Shown: one piece after another, positions 47,114-55,200 of the stretch | How the letters are laid out: each line of letters begins with the position of its first letter | How positions within the stretch are numbered: position 1 is the first letter of the stretch | Assembly: GCF_028737205.1 (NCBI RefSeq) | Contig: NZ_JAQZAL010000010.1 | Coordinates: 124,001-188,000 of the forward strand | Length of the DNA: 64,000 nt | Origin: Actinomycetospora lutea | Lineage (GTDB): Bacteria; Actinomycetota; Actinomycetes; Mycobacteriales; Pseudonocardiaceae | Direction of reading: 5' to 3' | The notes under the pieces: model-generated | Database searches by the model: none | What the model saw: the letters and a program-made list of their open reading frames with translations, nothing else | What the model was told of the DNA's origin: nothing | Translations under genes and position numbers: made by a program

Positions 47114-47293
47114 ATGGCGGGCAAGTTCGAGGTGTGCGAGGACAAGGCCGGCAAGTTCCGGTTCCGGCTGAAGGCCAGCAACGGCCAGATCGTCGCCTCC
47201 GGCGAGGCGTACGAGACCAAGGCCGCCGCCCGGAAGGGCTGCGAGTCGGTCCAGAAGGCCGCCAGCGGCGCGCCGATCGAGGAGACCGTCTGA
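47114..47293 (+). CDS. YegP family (DUF1508) protein
   Basis: A 59-residue protein with one YegP repeat: FEVCEDKAGKFRFRLKASNG then VASGEAYETKAAARKGCESV. Family function is unknown though such small proteins are widespread. A perfect GGAGGA ribosome binding site sits five bases before the ATG. Confidence 0.9.
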   Translation: MAGKFEVCEDKAGKFRFRLKASNGQIVASGEAYETKAAARKGCESVQKAASGAPIEETV

Positions 47294-47416
47294 GCGGTCC
47301 CCCGTCCGACGGCCCGGCCGGGTCCGCCGGCCCGCGGCGTCGCCCGTTCGGGGCAGCGTTGCTGGCCGGTGAGCGACGCCCGTGGCACGAGAGCGCAGAC
47401 TCCGGGGCGCGTCCTG

Positions 47417-47536
47417 TTCCGTTCCCCGCCCTGCCGGGGTATATCGACAGTCCTTCGTCACCCGTGTGGCGGCACTGCTCGCGCGGGCGCACGGACCACG
47501 GTGGACACCCGTCGGGCGTCGTCCACACCACCGTGG
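47417..47536 (+). promoter_or_regulatory. Candidate promoter and structured leader
   Basis: TTCCGT (47417-47422) and TATATC (47440-47445) are spaced by 17 bp. Downstream, CCACGGTGG (47496-47504) pairs imperfectly with CCACCGTGG (47528-47536) around 23 bases, within the leader of the small gene at 47558. The promoter call is by sequence only. Confidence 0.4.
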
Positions 47537-47557
47537 CGAGTCCTCCGGGGGGAGTGG

Positions 47558-47812
47558 ATGGACGAACAGGCACATCCCGCGTACGGCGAGTCCGTCGACG
47601 GCGCTTTCGGATACCTCGTGGTGGTCGCGGACCCGGCGGGGCGCTTCCGCGACGCCTACGGGCCCTACCCCCTCGCGGCGGCCCACCGCGAGGCGGAGCG
47701 GCACCGCCGGGCCCTGATCGAGGCGGGCGAGCACACCGCCGACGTCCGGATCGCCCGCCACCACCCGGTCACGATCCCGCGGCCGCGCGGCTCCTGGCGT
47801 CCCGTGCCGTGA
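47558..47812 (+). CDS. Small hypothetical protein
   Basis: An 84-residue protein with sequence GAFGYLVVVADPAGRFRDAY followed by a helix rich in Arg and Ala. No recognised family. The ATG at 47558 has a strong ribosome binding site (GGGGGGAG). Five bases separate its stop from the -35 of the next gene. Confidence 0.6.
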   Translation: MDEQAHPAYGESVDGAFGYLVVVADPAGRFRDAYGPYPLAAAHREAERHRRALIEAGEHTADVRIARHHPVTIPRPRGSWRPVP

Positions 47813-47816
47813 GGTC

Positions 47817-47845
47817 TTGACGCCTCACTTGTTTTTCGCAAGTGT
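47817..47845 (+). promoter_or_regulatory. Promoter with inverted-repeat operator before VOC-hxlR operon
   Basis: TTGACG (47817-47822), 17-bp spacer, AAGTGT (47840-47845). The inverted repeat CACTTG-tttttcg-CAAGTG (47826-47831 and 47839-47844) fills the spacer, ideal for repression. The HxlR-type regulator encoded by the second gene of the operon is the natural candidate to bind. Confidence 0.65.
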
Positions 47846-47885
47846 CCTCGTCGTCGGGAACCGACCCCACGAAGGGGAGACCGCC

Positions 47886-48320
47886 ATGACCGCGTTGTTC
47901 GTGAACCTGCCGGTGACGGACCTGGACCGCGCGAAGGGCTTCTACACGGCCCTCGGCTTCACCATCAATCCGCTGTTCACCGACCACAACGCGGCGTGCG
48001 TCGTCGTCGAGGAGGACCACAGCGTCGTCATGCTCCTGACGCGCGAGTTCTTCCAGACCTTCACCGACCTGCCGATCGGCGACCCCGCGAAGAACCCCTC
48101 GGTGTCGACCGCGATCTTCCTCGACAGCCGGGAGGCGGTCGACACGGCCGCCGCCAACGGTCTCGCCGCTGGCGGGGCGGAGCCGCGCCCCGCCGCCGAC
48201 TACGGCTTCATGTACCAGCGCGGGATCACCGACCCCGACGGCAACGCCCTCGAGTTCGGGTGGATGGACCCGACCGCCGCGCAGCAGGGCTCCGAGGCGG
48301 TCGCGAGCGAGCAGGGCTGA
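47886..48320 (+). CDS. VOC family (glyoxalase/bleomycin-resistance-like) protein
   Basis: A 144-residue VOC-fold protein: FVNLPVTDLDRAKGFYTALG then MYQRGITDPDGNALEFGWM, the latter with the conserved metal-binding Glu position near the end. VOC proteins include dioxygenases, lyases and drug-binding proteins. GAAGGGGAGA precedes the ATG. First gene of the operon with the HxlR regulator. Confidence 0.9.
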   Translation: MTALFVNLPVTDLDRAKGFYTALGFTINPLFTDHNAACVVVEEDHSVVMLLTREFFQTFTDLPIGDPAKNPSVSTAIFLDSREAVDTAAANGLAAGGAEPRPAADYGFMYQRGITDPDGNALEFGWMDPTAAQQGSEAVASEQG

Positions 48321-48324
48321 GGCG

Positions 48325-48969
48325 GTGCCCGCCCGCGAGTACGGGCAGTACGACGGCGTCTCCCGAGCCCTGGAGCTCGTGGGCGAGCGCTGGGCCCTGC
48401 TGATCGTCCGCGACCTGCTCGTGGGGCCGCGCCGGTACGGCGAGCTCGCCGAGGGCCTGCCCCGCATCCCGAGCAACATCCTGGCGGCGCGGCTCAAGGA
48501 GCTGCAGGCGGCGGGCATCCTGCGCCGGGCCCCGCGCTCGCGCGTGATCGTGTACGAGCTGACCGGCTACGGCCGCGAGCTCGAGCCCCTCGTGCTCGCG
48601 CTCGGCGCCTGGGGCTTCAAGGCGATGGGCGAGCCGCGGGAGGAACAGATCCTCACGCCCGACTCGATGACCGTGGCCCTGCGCACGGCCTTCCGCCCGC
48701 ACGTGGCGGCGGACCTGCCGGCGACCGCCTACGCCGCGCGCCTCGGTCCCGCCGAGCTGCTCGTCCGGGTGGAGGGGCCCCGTCTCGACGTGGCGCGCGG
48801 CGACGGTCCGGTCGACCTCGCCTTCGCCACCGGCCCGAGCATCCACCGGCTCATCTCCGGCGCGCTCGCCCCGCAGCACGCGATCGCGACCGGCGAGGTG
48901 GAGGTGCTGCGCGGACGTGGCGAGCTCCTCGACCGGTTCGCGAGCACCTTCCACCTGGCCGCCGCCTGA
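48325..48969 (+). CDS. HxlR family regulator with C-terminal SCP2-like domain
   Basis: A 214-residue regulator. Residues 1-100 are the HxlR winged helix (ALELVGERWALLIVRDLLVG; RIPSNILAARLKELQAAGIL). Residues 120-214 resemble the SCP2 sterol-carrier-like domain often fused to these regulators (LLVRVEGPRLDVARGDGPVD). The domain may bind a hydrophobic ligand and change DNA binding. GTG start four bases after the VOC stop; probable autoregulation through the palindrome at 47826-47844. Confidence 0.87.
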   Translation: MPAREYGQYDGVSRALELVGERWALLIVRDLLVGPRRYGELAEGLPRIPSNILAARLKELQAAGILRRAPRSRVIVYELTGYGRELEPLVLALGAWGFKAMGEPREEQILTPDSMTVALRTAFRPHVAADLPATAYAARLGPAELLVRVEGPRLDVARGDGPVDLAFATGPSIHRLISGALAPQHAIATGEVEVLRGRGELLDRFASTFHLAAA

Positions 48970-48981
48970 CCGAGGAGCCCG

Positions 48982-50193
48982 TCAGGCGATGTGCCGGCCG
49001 CTGATGGCGCGGGCGATGACGAGCTGCTGGATCTGCTCGGTGCCCTCGAAGATGTCGTAGATCTTCGAGTCGCGGTGCATCCGCTCCACGGGGTGCTCGC
49101 GGGAGTAGCCCGCGCCGCCGAGGATCTGGATGGCGCGCTCGGTGGCCCACACCGCCACGCGGCCGGCCTTCAGCTTGGACATCGAGCCCTCGCCGGCCTC
49201 GAACGCCACGTTGTTGCGGCCCATCCACGCGGCGCGCCACACGAGCATGCGGGCCGCGTCGATCTCGGTCTTCATGTCCGCGAGCGTGAACGCGATCGAC
49301 TGGTTGTCGATGATCGGGCGCCCGAAGGTCACGCGGTCCTTCGCGTAGTCCAGCGCGTACTCGTACGCCGCCCGCGCGATGCCGACGGCCTGTGAGCCGA
49401 CCGTCGGGCGCGAGAGCTCGAAGGTCTGCATCGCCGACGAGCCCTTCGACCGCTGCCCCTCCCGGGCGCGCGCCAGACGCTCGTCGAGCTTCTCCTTGCC
49501 CCCGAGCAGGCAGGAGCCGGGGACCTTGACGTCGTCGAGGAAGACGTCGGCGGTGTGCGACGCCCGCAGGCCCATCTTCTTGATCTTCTTGGTCGTCTCG
49601 AGGCCCGGCGTGTTCGGCGGCACCACGAACGCCGCCTGGCCGCGCGACCCGAGCGAGGAGTCGACGACGGCCTGGACGACGTGGATGTTCGCGATCCCGC
49701 CGTTGGTCGCCCACGCCTTCGCGCCGGTGAGCGTCCACTCGTCCTTCGCCTCGTCGTAGGTCGCGCGGGTGCGCATCGCCGAGACGTCCGAGCCCGACTC
49801 GGGCTCCGACGAGCAGAACGCCGCGACCTTCACGTCGCCGGCGTCGCCGTAGCACTGCGGGATGAACTCGACCATCTGCTCGGGCGTGCCCGAGGCGAAG
49901 ATGCCGGCGACGGCGAGGGTGGTCCCGAAGATCGCCATCCCGATGCCGCCGTCACCCCAGAACAGCTCCTCGTTGACGATCGGCAGGCTCAGCCCCGTCT
50001 CGTCGCCCCAGAAGCTGGCCAGGGTCTCGAAGTTGTACAGCTCGATCTTCGCGGCCTCCTGCAGCACCGGCCACGGGGTCTCCTCGCGCTCGTCCCACTC
50101 GGCCGCGGCCGGGCGGATGACGTCGGCGGCGAACCCGTGGGCCCAGTCGCGCAGGTCGGTGTGCTCCTCGGAGAGCTCCATCGAGAAGGTCAT
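48982..50193 (-). CDS. Acyl-CoA dehydrogenase
   Basis: A 403-residue flavoenzyme. VAAFCSSEPESGSDVSAMRT and LTGAKAWATNGGIANIHVVQ are the flavin-binding motifs, and YDIFEGTEQIQQLVIARAIS contains the C-terminal FEGT catalytic region. It starts 14 bases downstream of the SCP2 gene on the same strand, so a shared role in lipid or sterol breakdown is likely. Confidence 0.92.
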   Translation of the reverse strand: MTFSMELSEEHTDLRDWAHGFAADVIRPAAAEWDEREETPWPVLQEAAKIELYNFETLASFWGDETGLSLPIVNEELFWGDGGIGMAIFGTTLAVAGIFASGTPEQMVEFIPQCYGDAGDVKVAAFCSSEPESGSDVSAMRTRATYDEAKDEWTLTGAKAWATNGGIANIHVVQAVVDSSLGSRGQAAFVVPPNTPGLETTKKIKKMGLRASHTADVFLDDVKVPGSCLLGGKEKLDERLARAREGQRSKGSSAMQTFELSRPTVGSQAVGIARAAYEYALDYAKDRVTFGRPIIDNQSIAFTLADMKTEIDAARMLVWRAAWMGRNNVAFEAGEGSMSKLKAGRVAVWATERAIQILGGAGYSREHPVERMHRDSKIYDIFEGTEQIQQLVIARAISGRHIA

Positions 50194-50207
50194 GGCGGGC
50201 GCTCTCC

Positions 50208-50744
50208 TCAGGCCGTGGGGATCGTGAACATCTTCTGCAGCGCGGTGGCGAAGCCGACGTCGCCGGCCACCTTGAGCTTGCGGGTCATGAACAGCGTGAC
50301 CGGCGAGGCGTTGTTGGTGACGACCTTGAGGAACTGCACGCCGTCCATCGTCAGCTTCGTGCGCGGCTCCTCGGTGAGCAGCTCGGAGACCTCACAGGTG
50401 CCGTGCTGCATGGCGGTCTGGAAGTCGTCGCTGCCACCGGACGACGCGCCGGTGACGTGCCAGTGCACGACCTGGCGCTTCGCACTGGAACCCTTCGAGG
50501 AGTAGAACTCCGCCATCCGCCCGAAGATGGCGTCCAGGACGGGGCGGCGGACGTCGGAGGACATGACCGCCTCGAGCTGGCCCTTGCCGGTGCTCTTGAC
50601 CAGCCGCGCGAACAGGGAGGGATCGATGTCCTTGCCCCCGCCCCCGGCCAGACCGTCGCGCAGGGCGTCGACCAGCTGCTCGTGCGACAGCGACGCGGGG
50701 TCGACGGTGCGGCCCAGCTCGTTGACGTCGATCTTCTCGGGCAC
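50208..50744 (-). CDS. SCP2 sterol-binding domain protein
   Basis: A 178-residue protein. The C-terminal half (VVHWHVTGASSGGSDDFQTA to the end) matches the SCP2 sterol-binding fold, with ASPVTLFMTRKLKVAGDVGF typical of its last strand and helix. Likely binds or carries an acyl or sterol ligand. Divergent from the TetR gene with a 96-bp shared region. Confidence 0.85.
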   Translation of the reverse strand: MPEKIDVNELGRTVDPASLSHEQLVDALRDGLAGGGGKDIDPSLFARLVKSTGKGQLEAVMSSDVRRPVLDAIFGRMAEFYSSKGSSAKRQVVHWHVTGASSGGSDDFQTAMQHGTCEVSELLTEEPRTKLTMDGVQFLKVVTNNASPVTLFMTRKLKVAGDVGFATALQKMFTIPTA

Positions 50745-50840
50745 GGCTTCACTCCGGCTGTCTCAGGGACGTCGTGGTGTCCGGTACTGGCGGTCCCGCC
50801 AACGCGCCGTACTTTACGCGTCGGTAGATACGGTGCAAGC

Positions 50841-51506
50841 GTGACCTCGGAGACGTCGCGCACGGGCCGGCAGCGCCTGGCGCCGGAGGTCCGCCGGCGC
50901 CAGGTCCTCGACGCGGCGGTGGCGGTCTTCTCCGAGGAGGGCTTCCACGGCGCCTCGATGGACGCGGTCGCCGCGCGGGCCGGGGTGAGCAAGCCGCTGG
51001 TGTACGCGCACGGCGGCAGCAAGGACGAGCTGTTCGCTGCCTGCCTGCAGCGCGAGGCCGAGCGGCTCCTGCACGCGGTGCAGGCCGCGGCCGGCGACAC
51101 CCGCGAGGCCCCGCTCGTGCGCCTGCGCCGGGCCCTGCGCGCCTTCTTCCACGCCCTGACCACGCAGCGCGCGGGGTGGACGGTGCTCTACCGGCAGGCG
51201 TCGACGGGACCGTTCGCCGGCGAGGTCGACGCCCTGCGCCGGCGGATCGTCGGGCAGGCCGCCGACCTCATGGCGGGCGGGCTCGGCGTGCCCCGCCCCG
51301 TGGCGCTGCCCTACGCCCACACCCTGGTCGGCGCGGCCGAGGGGCTCGCCGACTGGTGGCTCGGCGACCCCGACGCCGCGGGCGCGGGCGACGGCGAGCC
51401 GGCCGACGTCCTCGCCGACATGCTCCTGGCCGTCGTCGGCCCCGGGATCGAGGCGCTCACAGGCGGGGCCATCGCGCCGTCTCCGGGCGTATCGGGCGAA
51501 CGCTAG
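50841..51506 (+). CDS. TetR family transcriptional regulator
   Basis: A 221-residue TetR/AcrR regulator. Residues 16-65 contain the helix-turn-helix (VLDAAVAVFSEEGFHGASMD; ARAGVSKPLVYAHGGSKDEL), and the rest is the helical ligand-binding domain. Divergent from the SCP2 and acyl-CoA dehydrogenase genes, which it may repress. A CCGTA/TACGG inverted repeat surrounds the region 50808-50832 just upstream. TAGATA near 50825 could be the -10. The GTG at 50841 is the chosen start. Confidence 0.9.
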   Translation: MTSETSRTGRQRLAPEVRRRQVLDAAVAVFSEEGFHGASMDAVAARAGVSKPLVYAHGGSKDELFAACLQREAERLLHAVQAAAGDTREAPLVRLRRALRAFFHALTTQRAGWTVLYRQASTGPFAGEVDALRRRIVGQAADLMAGGLGVPRPVALPYAHTLVGAAEGLADWWLGDPDAAGAGDGEPADVLADMLLAVVGPGIEALTGGAIAPSPGVSGER

Positions 51507-51576
51507 AGACCTCGACACGAGGCGATCGAGGCGGATCGCCGCGGGTCGCTCCGCCGGTCGCGGCGGGCGTGGACGC

Positions 51577-51625
51577 AGCGAAGGACGCCCGCGCTGCCTC
51601 GAGAGCAGCGAGGGTGTCGTTCGCT
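51577..51625. terminator. Large bidirectional terminator hairpin
   Basis: Arms 51577-51597 and 51605-51625 pair at 18 of 21 positions around a seven-base loop (ctcgaga). It lies between convergent genes and contains the GCAGCGAGGG core also found in the hairpin at 35244-35266. Confidence 0.75.
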
Positions 51626-51632
51626 CCGGTCG

Positions 51633-52124
51633 TCAGCGCGCGGTCGGTGCGCGGTGCCCGCGGGCGAGGGCGCGCGCGACCACGGGCGAGAGCGGGCGCG
51701 TCGGGCGCGGGGGCAGCTCGGGGGTCGCGTCCGCGCCGTCCTGCGCGCGCTCGTCCGTCGCGACGGGGTCGGCAGGGGCCTGGATCTCGATCCAGCCGGG
51801 CGCGAGCTGGGTGAACTGCACGTTCGGCACGGCGAGCGCGTTCGCCACGTGCCGTCCGGCCGCCGTGGCGTCCTCCCAGATCTGCGCGGGGCGCAGGCGG
51901 ATCGTGAAGCGCAGCGGCGGGCCGAGGTGGATCGCGGTGACGTCGGGGACGGCCATCATGGTGCCGCTGGGCGAGAAGACCTTCTCGCCGAGCCCGCCGC
52001 GGATCGCGGCGGTGCGCCAGAGGGTGCGGACCTCGTGCTCCGCGAACCGGATCTCGGCCCACTCCCGGGCCCGGCGACGACCGTGCGACCACGGCCGGGG
52101 CACGGCGGTTGCGATGATCGACAT
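51633..52124 (-). CDS. Hypothetical protein
   Basis: A 163-residue protein. The centre (FTIRLRPAQIWEDATAAGRH; AVPNVQFTQLAPGWIEIQ) vaguely recalls the N-terminal domain of FtsK/TraB-type DNA translocases of actinobacterial integrative elements, but there is no ATPase domain and no other element gene around it. Cytoplasmic, with a disordered Pro/Arg tail. A good ribosome binding site (GGGAGG) precedes the ATG. Confidence 0.6.
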   Translation of the reverse strand: MSIIATAVPRPWSHGRRRAREWAEIRFAEHEVRTLWRTAAIRGGLGEKVFSPSGTMMAVPDVTAIHLGPPLRFTIRLRPAQIWEDATAAGRHVANALAVPNVQFTQLAPGWIEIQAPADPVATDERAQDGADATPELPPRPTRPLSPVVARALARGHRAPTAR

Positions 52125-52270
52125 ACTGGCCTCCCGACTCGGCGGACCCGCCAGATCGGCGTGTTCTCGCTGGTCAGGAGCCTGCCCCCGGGCGAGCGGC
52201 GTCTCGATGGAGTGCGCCCCCGCCCGGCCGGGGCCGGCCCCCGGACCCGGGAGGGCAAACCCCCAGTGCC

Positions 52271-55200
52271 TCAGCGCCCGAGCCGGCCCCGGAGCTCGTC
52301 GCAGGTCCGCAGCGCGGCCTCGGACGCGATCCGCAGGCCGCGCGTCGACGCCGGGTGGGCGAGCCGGAGCCGCCAGAACCGCCGCTCGGCCTCGATGGCC
52401 TCGGTCAGGGCTGCGCGGTCGGCGTCCGGCGGCAGCCCCAGGCGATGGTGGGGGGCGTCGCCGTCGCCACCCCAGAGCCGTTCGGCGCGTTTCTGGTCGG
52501 CGGGGGACAGGCTCGGCGGGCGGGCGAGCAGCTCGACCTCGACGAGCGCGTGGTTGCCGATCCGCAGCCCCTCGAGCCGGTAGCGCAGGTGCTCGCTGCG
52601 CGGGTCGCGTGGCGCGGCGCGCAGGAACAGGTCGAGGGCCTCGACCGCAGTGCGGGCGCGCAGGACCTCCGAGCGGGCGACCAGGCGCCGGTCGACCGCG
52701 GCCGCCGACCACTGCGGCGTCCCCGCCGCCACGAGGGCGTGGGGGAGCGGGGGCCGCTGGCTCGGGCCGCCCACGTCGGTGAGCATCACGACGCCGTCCG
52801 GACGCGCGTCGTCGACCACGACCGTGCCCCGCGCGAGGTGCTCGCCCAGCACGGCGCGCAGTGTCGGGGCGGGCGCGGGCCCCACGCTGGAGCGCACCGC
52901 CAGGCGCAGCCCGCCCTCGAGCCGGGCGCGCATCTCGGCGATCCGGGCCGCCTGCGGACCACCGGGCCAGGCGGTGCGGGCCTCGTCGAGGAGCTCGCGC
53001 ACCTGCCCGAGGAGGATCTGACCGGCGGTCGGGGGCCTGACCATCGGGACCGTCCGCGACGGCTGCCGCGGGCCGGGGACCACCGCGAGCGGCGTCAGCG
53101 CGGTGACCGGCTCCCGGCGCGGTTCCGGGGCGCCCCGCGGCATCGGGCCCGGCGTGCCGTCGGTCTCGCGGGCCGGTCCGACGGGCATCGGACGGGGTCC
53201 GGGCGCGGCGACGGGCGGCGTGCCGGGGTCCTCGGGGCCGGCGTCGGGCTCGGCGCCCTCGTCCCCGGCGGCGTCCGCAGCGGCGTCCTCGGGCTCGGCG
53301 TCCTCGGCGGCGTCCTCGGGCTCGGCGTCCTCAGGCTCGGCGTCCGGCTCGGCGTCCTCGGGGGACGGCTCGGCGTCGTCGGGCTCCGGCTCCGGCTCGG
53401 GCTCCGGCTCGGGCTCGGCCTCGGCTTCCGGCTCACCCTCGGCCTCCGACTCGGAGTCAGGCTCGGCCACCGGCTCGGGCTCGGCCTCCGGCTCGACACC
53501 GGACCCGACCTCGGCGTCCGGGTCGGCGGCGGCCTCGGTGTCCCGCTCGTCACCGCCCGCGCCGTCGCCGACCTCCGTGGACCCGCGGGTCGCGACCCGC
53601 GCCGTCTCCGCGTCGCCGTCGGGCGCGCGAGCGGCGCCCGCGACCACCACGACCTCCGTCTCGGCGGACGCCTGCTCCGGCGGGACCGGGGCCGGCCGGA
53701 GCGGGAGCGCCGGGCGGGCGACCGGGGCCGTCTTCGACGGCGGGCGTTCGGTGAGGGCGGCGAGGGTGAGCGTCCGGTGGTCCAGCAGCGACGGGCCGAC
53801 CTGGGTGGCGTCGTCCTCGGACAGGGGCTCAACCGGCGCGGCGGCCGCGGCCTCGTCGGCCGGCGCGACCGGGACGTGGCCCTCGACCGTCGTGCCCCGC
53901 CCGGGCGCCGAGTCGACCGAGATGCCGCCGCCGGCGCGGACGATCCGCGCGCTGAGGTTGCGCATCCCCTTGCCCGCCCCGCCGCCCAGGGCCGCCGGGT
54001 CGAAGCCGGGGCCGTCGTCGCGCACCACGAACCGCAGCTGGGGGCCGGCGGCGGTCACGGACTCGCTGAACCGCACGGTCACCGTCGCGCCGGGCGCGTG
54101 CTTGCGGGCGTTGTTGACCGCCTCCAGGCAGCAGAAGTACACGGCGGCCTCGACGTCGGTGTCGAAGCGGCGGCCCTCGGCGAGCTCGGAGGACAGGGTG
54201 ACCGGCGGGTGCACGCCGTGGAAGTCGGCGGCCAGCGCGGGGACGATGCCGCGCTCGGAGAGCACGAGCGAGGACACGCCGGTGGCGGTCTCGGCGAGCT
54301 TCGACTCGGCGGTCGCGATCCGCACGAGCGCGTCGGCGAGACGCTCGCGGGCCTTGTCGATGCGGCCGGCGCGCACGTGGTGCTCGACGAGCCCGAGTCC
54401 CAGGCGCAGCGACACGAGGTGGTGCTGGGCGCCGTCGTGCAGGTCGCGCTCGATGGTGCGGCGCTCGTGGTCCATCTCGGCGACGACCTGGCGCCGCGAG
54501 GCCGCGATGTGCTCGGCGTGGGCGCGGGCGGCGCGCAGCTGGCGTTCGAGGTCGATCCCGAGCCTGCTCGCCTCGAGGACCGGGGTGAGGCTGTCGGCGA
54601 TGTCGCCGAGCAGCCGGCGGCGTTCCGCGTCGAGTCCCGCGCCGGCACCGCGGTCGACGGCCAGCGTGCCGATGCGCTCGTCGCCGCGGCTCACGGTGAC
54701 CTCGACGCCGTCGTCGGCGTCGTCCTCGGAATCCCCGAGACCCTCGGAACCCTCGGCACCCGGCGCGACCCAGCGGTAGGTGCGGTCGCGCAGCCCGGGG
54801 CGGGTGACGGTCAGGCGGCACCAGCGCGCCCCGAGCCCGGCACCGACGGCCTCCGCGATCGCCGCGACGTCGGGCCCCTCCTCGTCGCCCGGGCCGGTCA
54901 GCGCCACGATCCCGGCCAGCGCGCTGTACGGGGTGGGCCGCCGCCCGTAGAGCAGCTGGTCGACCGTGCGCTCGATGCGCTCGGAGAGCACGGGGTAGAG
55001 CGCGGCGCCGACGAGGATCGCGATCACCAGGGCGGGGACGCTGCCGAGGCGCCCCGTCAGCGCGGCCTCGGTGCTCACGACGGTGCCGCCGGCGAGGACG
55101 ACGAGCAGCGCGAGGGCCAGCCCGCGCCCGAAGCGGCTCTCGGCCGACCAGAGGCGCGGGCGGTCGGCGGCGATGAGCACCGCGATCGGGATCGCCACCG

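Noticed and set aside
51633-52124. Remnant of an integrative element suggested by weak FtsK/TraB-like similarity
   Set aside because: No integrase, excisionase, replication gene, att repeats or tRNA are visible nearby; similarity is by eye only and confined to a short region.
53270-53460. Apparent tandem repeat of GGCTCGGCGTCCTC-like units
   Set aside because: It is the low-complexity coding sequence of the Glu/Pro/Asp/Ala linker in the histidine kinase, not a CRISPR or minisatellite; unit length varies and there are no spacers.
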